Source of the DNA: Spirobacillus cienkowskii
GTDB lineage: Bacteria; Bdellovibrionota_B; Oligoflexia; Silvanigrellales; Silvanigrellaceae
Direction: 5' to 3'
DNA length: 64,000 bases
NCBI RefSeq assembly: GCF_037081835.1
Contig: NZ_CP146516.1
Location: 248,001 to 312,000 of the forward strand
Within the stretch, counting starts at the first letter, position 1. Each line of letters starts with the position of its first letter. Position numbers and translations under genes: made by a program. Positions 28,465 to 37,294 of the stretch are shown here, one piece after another. The notes beneath the pieces are model-generated. The model did not search any database. It had not been told where the DNA came from and saw nothing but the letters and a program-made list of their open reading frames with translations.

Positions 28465-30529
28465 AAATTTGCAAATATCAGATGCTGACATATTAAAAAT
28501 TGGTGATATGGAACCTATTATATTTTCTGAATTTATGAATGATATTGAATATGAATGGTTTTATCTGGAAATAGTAAAAGATGAATTTCAGATTGTTTGT
28601 ATATTTAGTATCAAAGACCCTTTTCAAAATAATAAAAAGAATAAAAATAAAGCATCTGTTTATCTAACCTGGTTTCAAGATAATTCTTTGGTAGCATATT
28701 CATATTCTTTTTATAATAGTGATATAGAGGAATTTTTTTATAAAAATTTATCCAGTTGGATCAATAATAAAACTAACGAACTAGAATTATGGATTCCTGA
28801 CTACACTTTATCAAGTTATATACATTTAGTTATTGAAAGTCCAATTAGTTCATGTTGTAAAATTAATACAAGTAAAAGCAATAAATTTAATGATAAAAAG
28901 CATTACTGGCAATTTTTAAAATTTAACAATGATTGTAAAGGTTATATTGAAAAAATTCATGTTTCTAAAGATTTTAGATTAAATGAATATTTAAATAGAG
29001 GTTCAAGATTTTATGATGCATTACTGAGATTAAAATTGAAAGATAAATTATCAAGTAAAAAAATATTAAATGGAGCTCAAATATATATTGATCATAATGC
29101 AGGAATAGAGCCATTGTATTTAATGAAGAAAAATTGGTTTTGGTGGCATGCAGGAAATTCATCTAATTTTGAAGTGTGCTACTATTTCCCTCATTGCAAA
29201 TCTATGTATTATATTTCTGGAGATTTAAATAACTCCAAATCAGAAATTTTATCTTTTGATAATAATAAAATTACAGTTAGAAAATCAATGTCTTTTTTTG
29301 GAGTATTTTATCCTAAAAAATTAAAATCGCCTAAATTCAGTATAATTAATTATAAAATGTACTTAGAATCAGCACCTTTTTATATAAGATGCAAAAGTCT
29401 TGAGAGTTATGGTTCAACACTTGAAGTAATGAATCCAAAAAGAATATTAAAAAAATTTAATCAATTACTTTTAATGTCAAGAAAAATTTATATTAAAAAA
29501 AATATTAAAAATATATCTGATATTTCAGGAAAATTTTCTTTTAATGAAATTTGTTCTTTAGTTACAAAATTAAATGGAAAATCATTTTATGCATCTTCGT
29601 TTATTTTAAATAAGTTTGAAAGAATAAATTCTTATTTTATTTACACTGTTTGTAGGCTAATTGATGACGCTACAGACGAAATAAAATTATTTAATTTAAA
29701 TAAACAAAATGGCGTCTTGTTTTCCAAAAAATTTCTGAGTGTATTATGGGATAATGATTTTATCCCCCAAAATTTAAGTAGAGAATTTTTAAATAGTTTA
29801 AGATTTAATCTTCTGCACTGTACAAATTATGTAATTGATAATCAGTCTTTAATTAATTTTATTATAAAATCTCGCGATACTATCAAGAGCTTAAATATTG
29901 AGAAAAAGTATTTTGAAGAGCTGATTGCTGGGCAGAATATGGATGAAAATTTTTCGCAACCAAAAAATTTGAATGATCTTAATATTTATTGCTTTCGTGT
30001 TGCTGGCGTTGTTGGTATTTTAATGGCAAAAATATTTAAAACACCAAATACTAGTAATGCATATATTGCAGCTGAAAAACTTGGAATTGCAATGCAGATC
30101 ACAAATATTTTAAGAGATATAAAAGAGGACTTTGAAAAAAATAGAATTTATATTCCAATTTCATTGCTTGATAAATTTGGTGTTAATGATTCTCTTTTTA
30201 ATTTAAAATTTGATTTAAGTTCTATTAATAAAAATTTTTTAAATGTAATAGATGACCTAGCACAGTATGCAATTTTATGTTATAAAGATGCTTATGATGG
30301 AATTAAATTTATTCCAGATTTTCGATCTCGTTTATGTGTTAAGCTGATGATAGCTATTTATGGTTCAATACTCGGAAAAATTCTGATCAATAAAATGATT
30401 GTATTTAAAAAAAGAGTTTTTGTTTCAAAATTTAATAAAATTACTATTTGCTTAAAAGTTATCTTAGGATTTCATCCTTTAAGAGTTGCTAATCTAAATG
30501 GAGAAAAAAATTTATATGAAAAAATTTGA
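28457..30529 (+). CDS. Fusion of carotenoid 1,2-hydratase (CrtC-like) and phytoene synthase (CrtB)
   Basis: A single uninterrupted frame of 690 codons. Residues 1-330 resemble CrtC, the lipocalin-like hydratase that adds water to the psi end group of acyclic carotenoids: YIDHNAGIEP, FWWHAGN, and SAPFYIRCKSLESYGST before NPKRIL. Residues 350-690 are a complete CrtB: FYASSFIL, the first Asp-rich motif IDDATDE near residue 402, YCFRVAGVVG, and the second motif NILRDIKEDFEKNRIYIP near 550. CrtB condenses two GGPP into phytoene. CrtC and CrtB are normally separate proteins at opposite ends of the pathway. The frame overlaps crtE by 8 bp and crtI by 32 bp. Confidence 0.82.
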   Translation: MNENLQISDADILKIGDMEPIIFSEFMNDIEYEWFYLEIVKDEFQIVCIFSIKDPFQNNKKNKNKASVYLTWFQDNSLVAYSYSFYNSDIEEFFYKNLSSWINNKTNELELWIPDYTLSSYIHLVIESPISSCCKINTSKSNKFNDKKHYWQFLKFNNDCKGYIEKIHVSKDFRLNEYLNRGSRFYDALLRLKLKDKLSSKKILNGAQIYIDHNAGIEPLYLMKKNWFWWHAGNSSNFEVCYYFPHCKSMYYISGDLNNSKSEILSFDNNKITVRKSMSFFGVFYPKKLKSPKFSIINYKMYLESAPFYIRCKSLESYGSTLEVMNPKRILKKFNQLLLMSRKIYIKKNIKNISDISGKFSFNEICSLVTKLNGKSFYASSFILNKFERINSYFIYTVCRLIDDATDEIKLFNLNKQNGVLFSKKFLSVLWDNDFIPQNLSREFLNSLRFNLLHCTNYVIDNQSLINFIIKSRDTIKSLNIEKKYFEELIAGQNMDENFSQPKNLNDLNIYCFRVAGVVGILMAKIFKTPNTSNAYIAAEKLGIAMQITNILRDIKEDFEKNRIYIPISLLDKFGVNDSLFNLKFDLSSINKNFLNVIDDLAQYAILCYKDAYDGIKFIPDFRSRLCVKLMIAIYGSILGKILINKMIVFKKRVFVSKFNKITICLKVILGFHPLRVANLNGEKNLYEKI

Positions 30530-32057
30530 TGTTGTAGTTGTTGGCGCAGGATTTGGAGGATTATCGTGCGCATTAACTCTACAAAGCATGGGTTTAAAAG
30601 TCGCGTTGGTCGAGGCTCTAGATAAAATTGGCGGTCGTGCTTATGTTGAATGCAAGCAAGATTTTAAATTTGATCGCGGACCGACAATTATTACTGCTCC
30701 ATTTTTAATTGATGATATCTTTTCGATGTCAGGTGCGAATAGAGCCGATTATTGTGAGTTTATACCTGTTGATCCATTTTATAAAGTGATTTTTGATGAT
30801 GGTACCAGTATTTCGCATTATAACTCAGAAGAAAAATTTTATAATGAAATTCTTAATGTTAGTGCAGATGATTTGCAGGGTGTGAAAAATTTTTTTTTGC
30901 ATGCAGAAAAAATTTTTCAAAAGGGATTTATTGAGTTAGGTGATAAAAATTTTTCTGGATTGATAAGTATGTTGGGTGTGGCTCCACAATTGCTAAAGTT
31001 GCACGCCATTCGTCCTGTGTATTCTATGGTATCCAAATATGTAAAAAACGAAAAAATAAAACAGTTTTTAAGTTTTCACCCTTTGCTAATTGGTGGCAGT
31101 CCTTTTCGTGCATCTGCTGTGTACAGTTTGATTAATAAATTGGAAAGAGCCTATGGCGTATATCATGCTGTCGGAGGAATGCACAAACTTGCAGAAGCAT
31201 TTCGCAAACGTTTTGAAGAGCTAGGCGGAGAAGTATTTTTATCATCGCCAGTTTCTGCTGTCGATAAATTGCCTTCTGGGTTATTTGAAATACAAACTCC
31301 TAATCAAGTTTTTTATTCTGAGAGAATAGTTGCAAATGCAGATATGCATCGTTTTGTGAAAACTGTGTTGAGGGGTGATGCCTATCCCAAAAAATTGTCA
31401 AAAAAATTAGAGAAAGCAGATCTTAGTATGTCTGCATTCTTATTGTATTTAGGCACAAATAAACAATGGCCAAATATGTGTCAACATTCAATAATACTTG
31501 GACCAAGATATAAAGAACTGATTCATGATATTTTTATTAAAAAAATTGAATTTGAAGATTTTAGTCTTTACCTTCATATCCCAACTCGCTCTGATGCGTC
31601 TTTAGCTCCACAAGGAGGGGAAGTTATTTATGCGTTGGTGCCAGTAGCAAATCTTAATAGTAATACCAATTGGGATGAGTACAAATTGACAATGGCAGAG
31701 CGCGTAAAATCTTTTTTAGAAGAGCGTTTTATGCCTGGGTTAAGATCTTCAATTGTAGTTGAAAGTGTATTTACTCCTAAAGATTTTGATTTAACTTTAA
31801 GAAGTCATTTAGGCAATGCTTTTGGTTTAGAGCCTTGGATTTTGCAAAGCGCAGGGTTTAGGCCGTCAAACGTATCGTCAGAAGTAGATGGTCTTTATTT
31901 TGTTGGTGCCAACACTCAGCCAGGAGCTGGCTTACCAGGCGTTATTTTAAGTTCACGAATCACTTGTAGACTACTTGCCAATGATATGGGTTCTATAAAA
32001 ATGCCTTCTTTGTTAAGTAAACTTCCTACGGCATTTAATTATGTTAATAACAATTAG
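30498..32057 (+). CDS. crtI: Phytoene desaturase
   Basis: FAD-dependent CrtI that desaturates phytoene towards neurosporene or lycopene at the membrane. VVVGAGFGGLSCA at about residues 12-24 binds FAD; VEALDKIGGRAY and FDRGPTI follow. The C-terminal signature appears as YFVGANTQPGAGLPGVI. Length 519 aa is typical. Two starts are possible: ATG 30498 within the fusion gene, or ATG 30516 giving MKKFDVVVVGAG, the usual N-terminus. The first one keeps the overlap. Codons are visibly less AT-biased than those of the CrtC-CrtB gene beside it, suggesting different histories or expression levels. Confidence 0.92.
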   Translation: MEKKIYMKKFDVVVVGAGFGGLSCALTLQSMGLKVALVEALDKIGGRAYVECKQDFKFDRGPTIITAPFLIDDIFSMSGANRADYCEFIPVDPFYKVIFDDGTSISHYNSEEKFYNEILNVSADDLQGVKNFFLHAEKIFQKGFIELGDKNFSGLISMLGVAPQLLKLHAIRPVYSMVSKYVKNEKIKQFLSFHPLLIGGSPFRASAVYSLINKLERAYGVYHAVGGMHKLAEAFRKRFEELGGEVFLSSPVSAVDKLPSGLFEIQTPNQVFYSERIVANADMHRFVKTVLRGDAYPKKLSKKLEKADLSMSAFLLYLGTNKQWPNMCQHSIILGPRYKELIHDIFIKKIEFEDFSLYLHIPTRSDASLAPQGGEVIYALVPVANLNSNTNWDEYKLTMAERVKSFLEERFMPGLRSSIVVESVFTPKDFDLTLRSHLGNAFGLEPWILQSAGFRPSNVSSEVDGLYFVGANTQPGAGLPGVILSSRITCRLLANDMGSIKMPSLLSKLPTAFNYVNNN

Positions 32058-32093
32058 TATGTGATTTATCTTTTTAAGGATACGAATATTATT

Positions 32094-33029
32094 ATGAAAT
32101 TAAGTTCTTGTCCTATATGTTCGAATAATAAATCAGAGTTTCAAATAGCAACCTCTGCACACCTTTCAAATGTGCAGCAACAGTTTGAGTTTAGAAAATG
32201 TTTGTTCTGCACAACAATTTTTTTAGCAAATCCACCAGATGATTCACAGATAAAATTATTTTATGAAAATGATTATTTGCCTTATGGTTCTTCAGATTAT
32301 TGGGGTAAATACTCTCGGTTTGTAAATCTATGGCAAAAAAAGCTTGATCGTAAAAGAATGAATTTAGTACTTAAGTATTATAAAGTAAAAAATTCTTCTA
32401 CAAAAGTTTTAGACTTTGGTTGTGGATGTCCAACATTTTTAGAGTTGCTTGAAAAAAATAAGGAATTTCAATGTTTTGGTTATGACTTTTCTGATAATGG
32501 TTGGAAAAATCAATTGCAAAGATTTAAAAAAATAAAACTATTTTTTGGGGAGTTTAATCAGTTATTCGATGCAGGTCCATTTAATATTATAACTCTTTGG
32601 CATAGTTTGGAGCATCATTTTCAACCACAGCAGTTATTGAATAATCTTTATAATTCTGCTGATTCTGATGCGCTTCTTATAATAGAAGTTCCTAATTTTA
32701 ATTCTATTTTAAGAAAATTGCAAAAAAAATATTGGGCTGGTTACCATACGCCGAGGCATAGTGTCGTATTTGATTCTAATACTATTTCGTATCTGTTAGA
32801 AAAATCAGGATGGAAAATTATTAAAATCAAAAAATATGGCACTTTAGATAGTTTTACAATGTGGTGGCTAGGATTTTTTGAAAAAAATAGAGAGAAAAAG
32901 ACTAGAAATTTATCAATAAATACTATTTTTTTGCATTTATTATTTTTTAAAATATTGTTATTTCCATTGTTTATGTTAGAAAAAATTTTGGGTTTTGGTG
33001 TCATGATAGTAATTTGTAGAAAAATTTAA
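32094..33029 (+). CDS. Class I SAM-dependent methyltransferase with N-terminal zinc knuckle
   Basis: Begins with a four-Cys element (CPIC near residue 6 and CLFC near 38), then a Methyltransf_23-type domain: VLDFGCGCPTFLELL (SAM motif I), a motif around ITLWHSLEHHFQP and LLIIEVPNFNS. This layout is common in sugar- or lipid-O-methyltransferases of surface-polysaccharide clusters. It is not a CrtF-type O-methyltransferase. The C-terminus has a hydrophobic stretch (about residues 270-300) that could anchor it in the membrane. A GTG at 32061 is the alternative start. It directly follows crtI and could methylate the hydroxyl made by the hydratase; this is inference. Confidence 0.75.
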   Translation: MKLSSCPICSNNKSEFQIATSAHLSNVQQQFEFRKCLFCTTIFLANPPDDSQIKLFYENDYLPYGSSDYWGKYSRFVNLWQKKLDRKRMNLVLKYYKVKNSSTKVLDFGCGCPTFLELLEKNKEFQCFGYDFSDNGWKNQLQRFKKIKLFFGEFNQLFDAGPFNIITLWHSLEHHFQPQQLLNNLYNSADSDALLIIEVPNFNSILRKLQKKYWAGYHTPRHSVVFDSNTISYLLEKSGWKIIKIKKYGTLDSFTMWWLGFFEKNREKKTRNLSINTIFLHLLFFKILLFPLFMLEKILGFGVMIVICRKI

Positions 33030-33055
33030 CTTTAAATGATTTGGATTTATTTAAA

Positions 33056-34825
33056 ATGAATAAGACAAAAATTTCCGCGGTTTGCAAGGGGTTGGTTTTT
33101 AATAATTCAAGCTTTGTGTTTAGTTCTATTTTATATGTTATAAGTATTTTAATTATTTTTTATAATGTAAATAACTCAATATTGGATAATTTATTTTTTT
33201 CAATAATTTTATCTTTCTTCGCAACTTTTTTTATAAATAAATTATTATTATTATACAATATTAAGTTTCGACTTTTTTTAAATTATTTTTTGCCAATTGC
33301 AATTGGTGCTATTTATTATTTTGCAACAAAAAATTATTATACAAGCAATAAATATCTTTTTTTTGGGGGCTTAATTTTTGTTTTTTTGTTATTAAGTAAT
33401 TTATTTGAATATCTTAATTTTAAAAACAATTTAAGTTATATTTATAAGAAATTATTATTTTTGCAGAATTTGTTGTTTTCTTTTTTAATTTCAGGAGTTA
33501 TTTTTTTAGGTATTTTTATTTCATTAGGTTCGATTGAGCATTTATTTGATTTTAATTTTTTTAATGATAAAATTGCCAGGTTTCTTTTTTCTACATTTTT
33601 ATATGTTAGTGTTTTAATATTTATTGTTTTATCTTCTTTTGTGCAAAAATATAACAAATATTTATTAAAATATTTAAATTTTTCTATTGTTTATTTAATA
33701 TCTCCGCTGCTCTTAATTTATACAACTATTTTGTATATTTATTTTATTAAGATTATTAAAGAATGGCAATTGCCCAATGGTGAAGTTGCATGGATGGTTA
33801 CCACACTATGCGTTTTTTCCTTATTGAGTGTGGTATATTTGAAATCTATAAAATTTACAGATAAATACAATTATTTGAGAGTTTATGTTAAGTATTTTCC
33901 TTTTTTATTATTGCCACTTCTCGTCTTACTTTTTTTAAGTGTCTTTGTTAGAATTGAATTTTATGGTATAACAGAACACAGGTATTTTCTTTGTTTATTT
34001 GCAACCTGGTTTTTATTTTCTTTTATTTATATTGGTTTTATAAAAGACTTTAAAATTAAAGCACTTATTAGTTCTTTATTATTTTTATTTGCGTTATCAC
34101 TTATTAGTCCTTGGAATGCATTTAGAATATCTAAAAACAGTCAGCAAGAACGTTTGCAAAATGTGTTATCTAAAAATCAAATATCAATTAAACAAAATAA
34201 AGTACAAACTGCTCATAAATTAAGTCAGCAAGATTTAATTCTTTTAAGTTCAGTCTTTGATTACCTCATCAAGAATCATGGTATTGAAACCTTAAATTTT
34301 ATATTTGATGAGACAGCCTTGTCTGATTATATGCAACAATATAAAAAACAAAATTTTTTTGAAGAGCATTTGATATCAGAAGCAATGATGAAGACATTAA
34401 ACCTCAGGTATGTTCCTCAGTATTTGAGAAATAAAAAAGAAGCAAATTTTTACTGGAATTTAGAAAGTAATTTTAGCAAGCTGAATATTGCGGGATCAAA
34501 AAGTTTTGCACCGTTTGATTTTTATTCAAACTCTAAAAGTATTAAATATGAGCAACTTGAACTCTCTTTTGATGAAGCGCTATTTCAACTTGTCATTAAA
34601 AATGACAATACAGTTTTAGGTCAAATTTCTCTAAAAGAATTAACACAAAAAGCAAGTCAATATAAGTCTGAAGATAATAAAAACTTTATACCATCAGATG
34701 TTATGCTAATTGATTTTAATAAAAATAAATTTCATATTAAGATATGGATTCAAAACCTCGTCAGCACCCAAACTGGGGACAATTTTAAAGAATCAGAAAT
34801 AAATGGTATTGTCTTTTTCTATTAA
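33056..34825 (+). CDS. Polytopic membrane protein, DUF4153-like
   Basis: About 590 residues with roughly ten membrane segments in the first 365 and a soluble C-terminal 220. Family-type patterns include SGVIFLGIFISLGSIEHLF and, before the last segment, EFYGITEHRYFLCLFATW (RxxxYGxTxxRY-like). The function of DUF4153 proteins is unknown. The ATG at 33056 is preferred over a TTG at 33041, with no strong ribosome site for either. The coding strand is extremely T-rich because of the membrane content. Confidence 0.7.
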   Translation: MNKTKISAVCKGLVFNNSSFVFSSILYVISILIIFYNVNNSILDNLFFSIILSFFATFFINKLLLLYNIKFRLFLNYFLPIAIGAIYYFATKNYYTSNKYLFFGGLIFVFLLLSNLFEYLNFKNNLSYIYKKLLFLQNLLFSFLISGVIFLGIFISLGSIEHLFDFNFFNDKIARFLFSTFLYVSVLIFIVLSSFVQKYNKYLLKYLNFSIVYLISPLLLIYTTILYIYFIKIIKEWQLPNGEVAWMVTTLCVFSLLSVVYLKSIKFTDKYNYLRVYVKYFPFLLLPLLVLLFLSVFVRIEFYGITEHRYFLCLFATWFLFSFIYIGFIKDFKIKALISSLLFLFALSLISPWNAFRISKNSQQERLQNVLSKNQISIKQNKVQTAHKLSQQDLILLSSVFDYLIKNHGIETLNFIFDETALSDYMQQYKKQNFFEEHLISEAMMKTLNLRYVPQYLRNKKEANFYWNLESNFSKLNIAGSKSFAPFDFYSNSKSIKYEQLELSFDEALFQLVIKNDNTVLGQISLKELTQKASQYKSEDNKNFIPSDVMLIDFNKNKFHIKIWIQNLVSTQTGDNFKESEINGIVFFY

Positions 34826-34909
34826 GATTTCTAGGAATACTTTGCCTTGTATCAATATTTTGACGTTTTGGTTTGACAATTTCTAATTTTGTTAAGCTTA
34901 GCTTATAGT

Positions 34910-34929
34910 GCGATGTGTTGTCACATCGC
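34910..34929. terminator. Short hairpin between convergent genes; shares half-sites with the parA palindrome
   Basis: GCGATGTG-TTGT-CACATCGC forms an 8-bp perfect stem with a 4-nt loop, followed by TATTTTG on the plus strand. It lies between the convergent DUF4153 and tcdA genes and touches the tcdA stop, so a transcription terminator is likely. Its core GATGTG-N4-CACATC is identical to the core of the 24-bp palindrome by parA, so it could also be a protein-binding site. Confidence 0.55.
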
Positions 34930-35807
34930 TATTTTGTTTGCTCACCAAGATGTAAAACCTTTTTAAATTCATCATATGTCGGTGTTTTTTCAAAGGTTTC
35001 TCTGTTTTTAAGATCGATTCCTTGCAAATAGTGTTGCAACAAGTCACCAGCAAGCCACATGCCAAAAATTGGCGGCAAATAGCTAATAGTGCCAAGCATG
35101 ACTCTTTTATGTTGGCATGCACCAAACTCTTTTTGAATGGTTGGACAGATGCAAAGCCACTCTGTTCCAGGAACTGCCTGTTCTGGCTCTATGGCTTCTT
35201 CTGTTGAATAAACTACTCTCACTCCTTCAGTTATGCCTATTTCGCGAAGCTTGATTCTGACTTGTTTTGCAAACCGATCAACTTTTGTCTCAGAAATGTC
35301 AGCACATTTTATTTGGGAAGGGTCTAAGCGGCTTGCAGACCCCATAGAACTCCAAACTGGAATATTAAGATTTTTGCAGCGAGCGATGAGATCAACCTTT
35401 GGAATAAGAGTATCAATACAATCAATCACTGCATCCACTTTTTTATTTGCAAGTCTTTCAGCCTCTTCAAAAATAAAGTTTTGCTTATCTGGATGATGGT
35501 GTTCGGCAATTGCATGATACTGGCCGTGGGGATTGATTTTTTTTAATCTCTCTACCATAAGAGCAACTTTTTTTTGCCCGACTGTGTCTGTAAATGCATG
35601 AATTTGTCTGTTTACATTGGTAACACATACTTCATCGTGGTCAACCAATGTTACATGACCAACAGCAGCCCGTGCAATTGCCTCGGCAGCAAACCCTCCA
35701 ACTCCCCCAGCTCCGACAATAAGAACATGTAAATTTTTAAAACGGTTTAATCCTTCTCTGCCCACTAAAAGCTCGAGCCTACTAAAACGATGATTACGAA
35801 AAGCCAT
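34929..35807 (-). CDS. tcdA: tRNA threonylcarbamoyladenosine dehydratase (TcdA/CsdL, ThiF superfamily)
   Basis: E1-like enzyme that uses ATP to cyclise t6A to ct6A at tRNA position 37. The adenylation motif GAGGVGGFAAEAIARA lies near residues 33-48, followed by LVDHDEVCVTNVNRQ, the canonical ThiF/TcdA segment with the Arg that contacts ATP. VIDCIDTLIPK comes next. A C-terminal short membrane-prone helix (SYLPPIFGMWLAGDLL) is typical of the family. Length 292 aa is normal (E. coli 268). Confidence 0.92.
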   Translation of the reverse strand: MAFRNHRFSRLELLVGREGLNRFKNLHVLIVGAGGVGGFAAEAIARAAVGHVTLVDHDEVCVTNVNRQIHAFTDTVGQKKVALMVERLKKINPHGQYHAIAEHHHPDKQNFIFEEAERLANKKVDAVIDCIDTLIPKVDLIARCKNLNIPVWSSMGSASRLDPSQIKCADISETKVDRFAKQVRIKLREIGITEGVRVVYSTEEAIEPEQAVPGTEWLCICPTIQKEFGACQHKRVMLGTISYLPPIFGMWLAGDLLQHYLQGIDLKNRETFEKTPTYDEFKKVLHLGEQTK

Positions 35808-35944
35808 TATTTATCCTTGTCACTTAAGCAAACAAAAAACATAGTTCCAGACATCATTTCATAGATATTTTTTTTGATTTAATCTAGTAAAAATTGAATA
35901 ACTTAGATTTTTTGCAATAACTTTAATATAGTAAATTAAGAGAG

Positions 35945-36334
35945 TTATCCAAGAAGGTTTTGCATCGATTTTTGAGCGTTATGTTTTTTTACACCTTTGA
36001 AAGTTCTGAACACTATAATGGAAGCGCCAACTAAAAAGGACATAATTGAAAAAGGCCACCCTATAAATGGAATAAAGCCAAATATCCAAGATAATACGAA
36101 AAAAATTGATGAGAACCAAAAAGTCTGTATTTGCCAACGCAAATGGGAATCGATCCATTTTGAAGGAGAGCGCATTCTTGCAAAGTAAGACATAAATAAA
36201 GGGATTAAAGAAAATAGCCCAGCCGAAAACACAAATACGACTTGCAGAATATAAACTAAAAGGACAAAATTTTTAAGTGTATTTTCTGATTGCGAGCTAG
36301 GTTGTGTGTGGTTGTAAGATTCACGATGAAACAT
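35945..36334 (-). CDS. Small membrane protein (DUF4870-like)
   Basis: About 129 residues with three membrane segments (about residues 22-50, 72-88 and 92-110). The loop SHLRWQIQTFWFSSI resembles the conserved DUF4870 region. Function unknown. Its start overlaps the ParB-like gene by 14 bp, so it sits at the end of a ParA-ParB-like operon on the minus strand. Confidence 0.6.
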   Translation of the reverse strand: MFHRESYNHTQPSSQSENTLKNFVLLVYILQVVFVFSAGLFSLIPLFMSYFARMRSPSKWIDSHLRWQIQTFWFSSIFFVLSWIFGFIPFIGWPFSIMSFLVGASIIVFRTFKGVKKHNAQKSMQNLLG

Positions 36335-37220
36335 ATTCTTCCTCGGATAATGCAGAAGTTGCCCCTAAATGTCTGTTATTATACTTAGATTCATGGGGTT
36401 TGGAAAGTATTTCTGACAGTTTTTCCATTTCTTCTGATAAGAATTTAAACGCTCCAAGCAAGCTCCATTTTTCGGATTGTTCAAGTTCATTTAAGTTTAA
36501 GTTTTCTAATTGATACTTTATTTTTTCAAAATTATCAGTAATGCTTTTTATATTTTTTTTGTTGCTATGTTGTTGAGGTGCTTTTGTATCTTTTAGTACA
36601 GTTCCAGTAATAATGTTTCTTAATGATTTTACACTGACATTACTTGGGAGTTGCTCTATAATTTTAATTCTTTCTTGAGTTGGTACCGATAGCAATGCTT
36701 TAAAGTGTTCAAAACCAAAATCTGTTCTACGATAGGTTGTCACATCAAATTCTTCTGAAACGCGAATATATTGATTTGCAGTTGTGTAGTACATGTTTAG
36801 ATGTTCTTCACAAAATAGCTTCCAGCCATTTTTATTGCTTGCATAAAATCTGTCTTTAATTTCTGCAATCATTTTTCCTTTTAGAAAAAAAGCTTCTGTT
36901 TGCGCATTATCGATTCGATTCAGAAATGAAATGTATTCATTTTTGTTCCATGTATTTCTTTCTACTTTTTGGGCATCAAATTGATACTGAATTTTTGTTA
37001 CTGTATACGCAAGGTCTTTTTTTTCTACGTGATGTTCATTTTTTATAACTTCGAGTGAATTGATTGGCGCGCTAGAAACAGTAGGCTCTAATATTTCTGT
37101 ATTTGCACTGGTCATTGCTGTCGTATCAATTTTAGAATCAGCGTTTTTAATTTCAGAAGGCTCTGGTTCGGTACGTGTGAACAAACCTCTTAGTGCTTTT
37201 TTAGGTTTATGCTGTTCCAT
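36321..37220 (-). CDS. ParB-like partner of the neighbouring ParA
   Basis: About 299 residues. The first 75 are low-complexity and acidic. The middle (about residues 100-215) is helical with a likely helix-turn-helix-type region (CEEHLNMYYTTANQYIRVSEEF) and LSVPTQERIKIIEQLPS. A C-terminal coiled coil (about 240-280) would support dimers. No CTPase GERR-type motif of canonical ParB is visible, so I treat it as a distinct ParB-type or plasmid-Pgp6-like DNA-binding partner. AAAGGA nine bases before the ATG. It follows parA by 68 bp, with a 24-bp palindrome in the gap. Confidence 0.6.
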   Translation of the reverse strand: MEQHKPKKALRGLFTRTEPEPSEIKNADSKIDTTAMTSANTEILEPTVSSAPINSLEVIKNEHHVEKKDLAYTVTKIQYQFDAQKVERNTWNKNEYISFLNRIDNAQTEAFFLKGKMIAEIKDRFYASNKNGWKLFCEEHLNMYYTTANQYIRVSEEFDVTTYRRTDFGFEHFKALLSVPTQERIKIIEQLPSNVSVKSLRNIITGTVLKDTKAPQQHSNKKNIKSITDNFEKIKYQLENLNLNELEQSEKWSLLGAFKFLSEEMEKLSEILSKPHESKYNNRHLGATSALSEEEYVSS

Positions 37221-37270
37221 ATAGCGAGATCCTTTCTATAAAAGGTTTTATTAATAAGAAAACTCTAAAA

Positions 37271-37294
37271 ATATGATGTGACGTCACATCATAT
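37271..37294. promoter_or_regulatory. 24-bp perfect palindrome at the parA end (candidate operator or parS-like site)
   Basis: The sequence is a perfect inverted repeat with no spacer; each half reads ATATGATGTGAC and its complement. It covers the parA stop codon and the start of the 68-bp gap before the ParB-like gene. On the minus strand it is followed by a short T run, so attenuation is an alternative. Its core GATGTG-N4-CACATC recurs in the hairpin at 34910-34929. It does not match the common chromosomal parS (TGTTTCACGTGAAACA). Confidence 0.55.
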
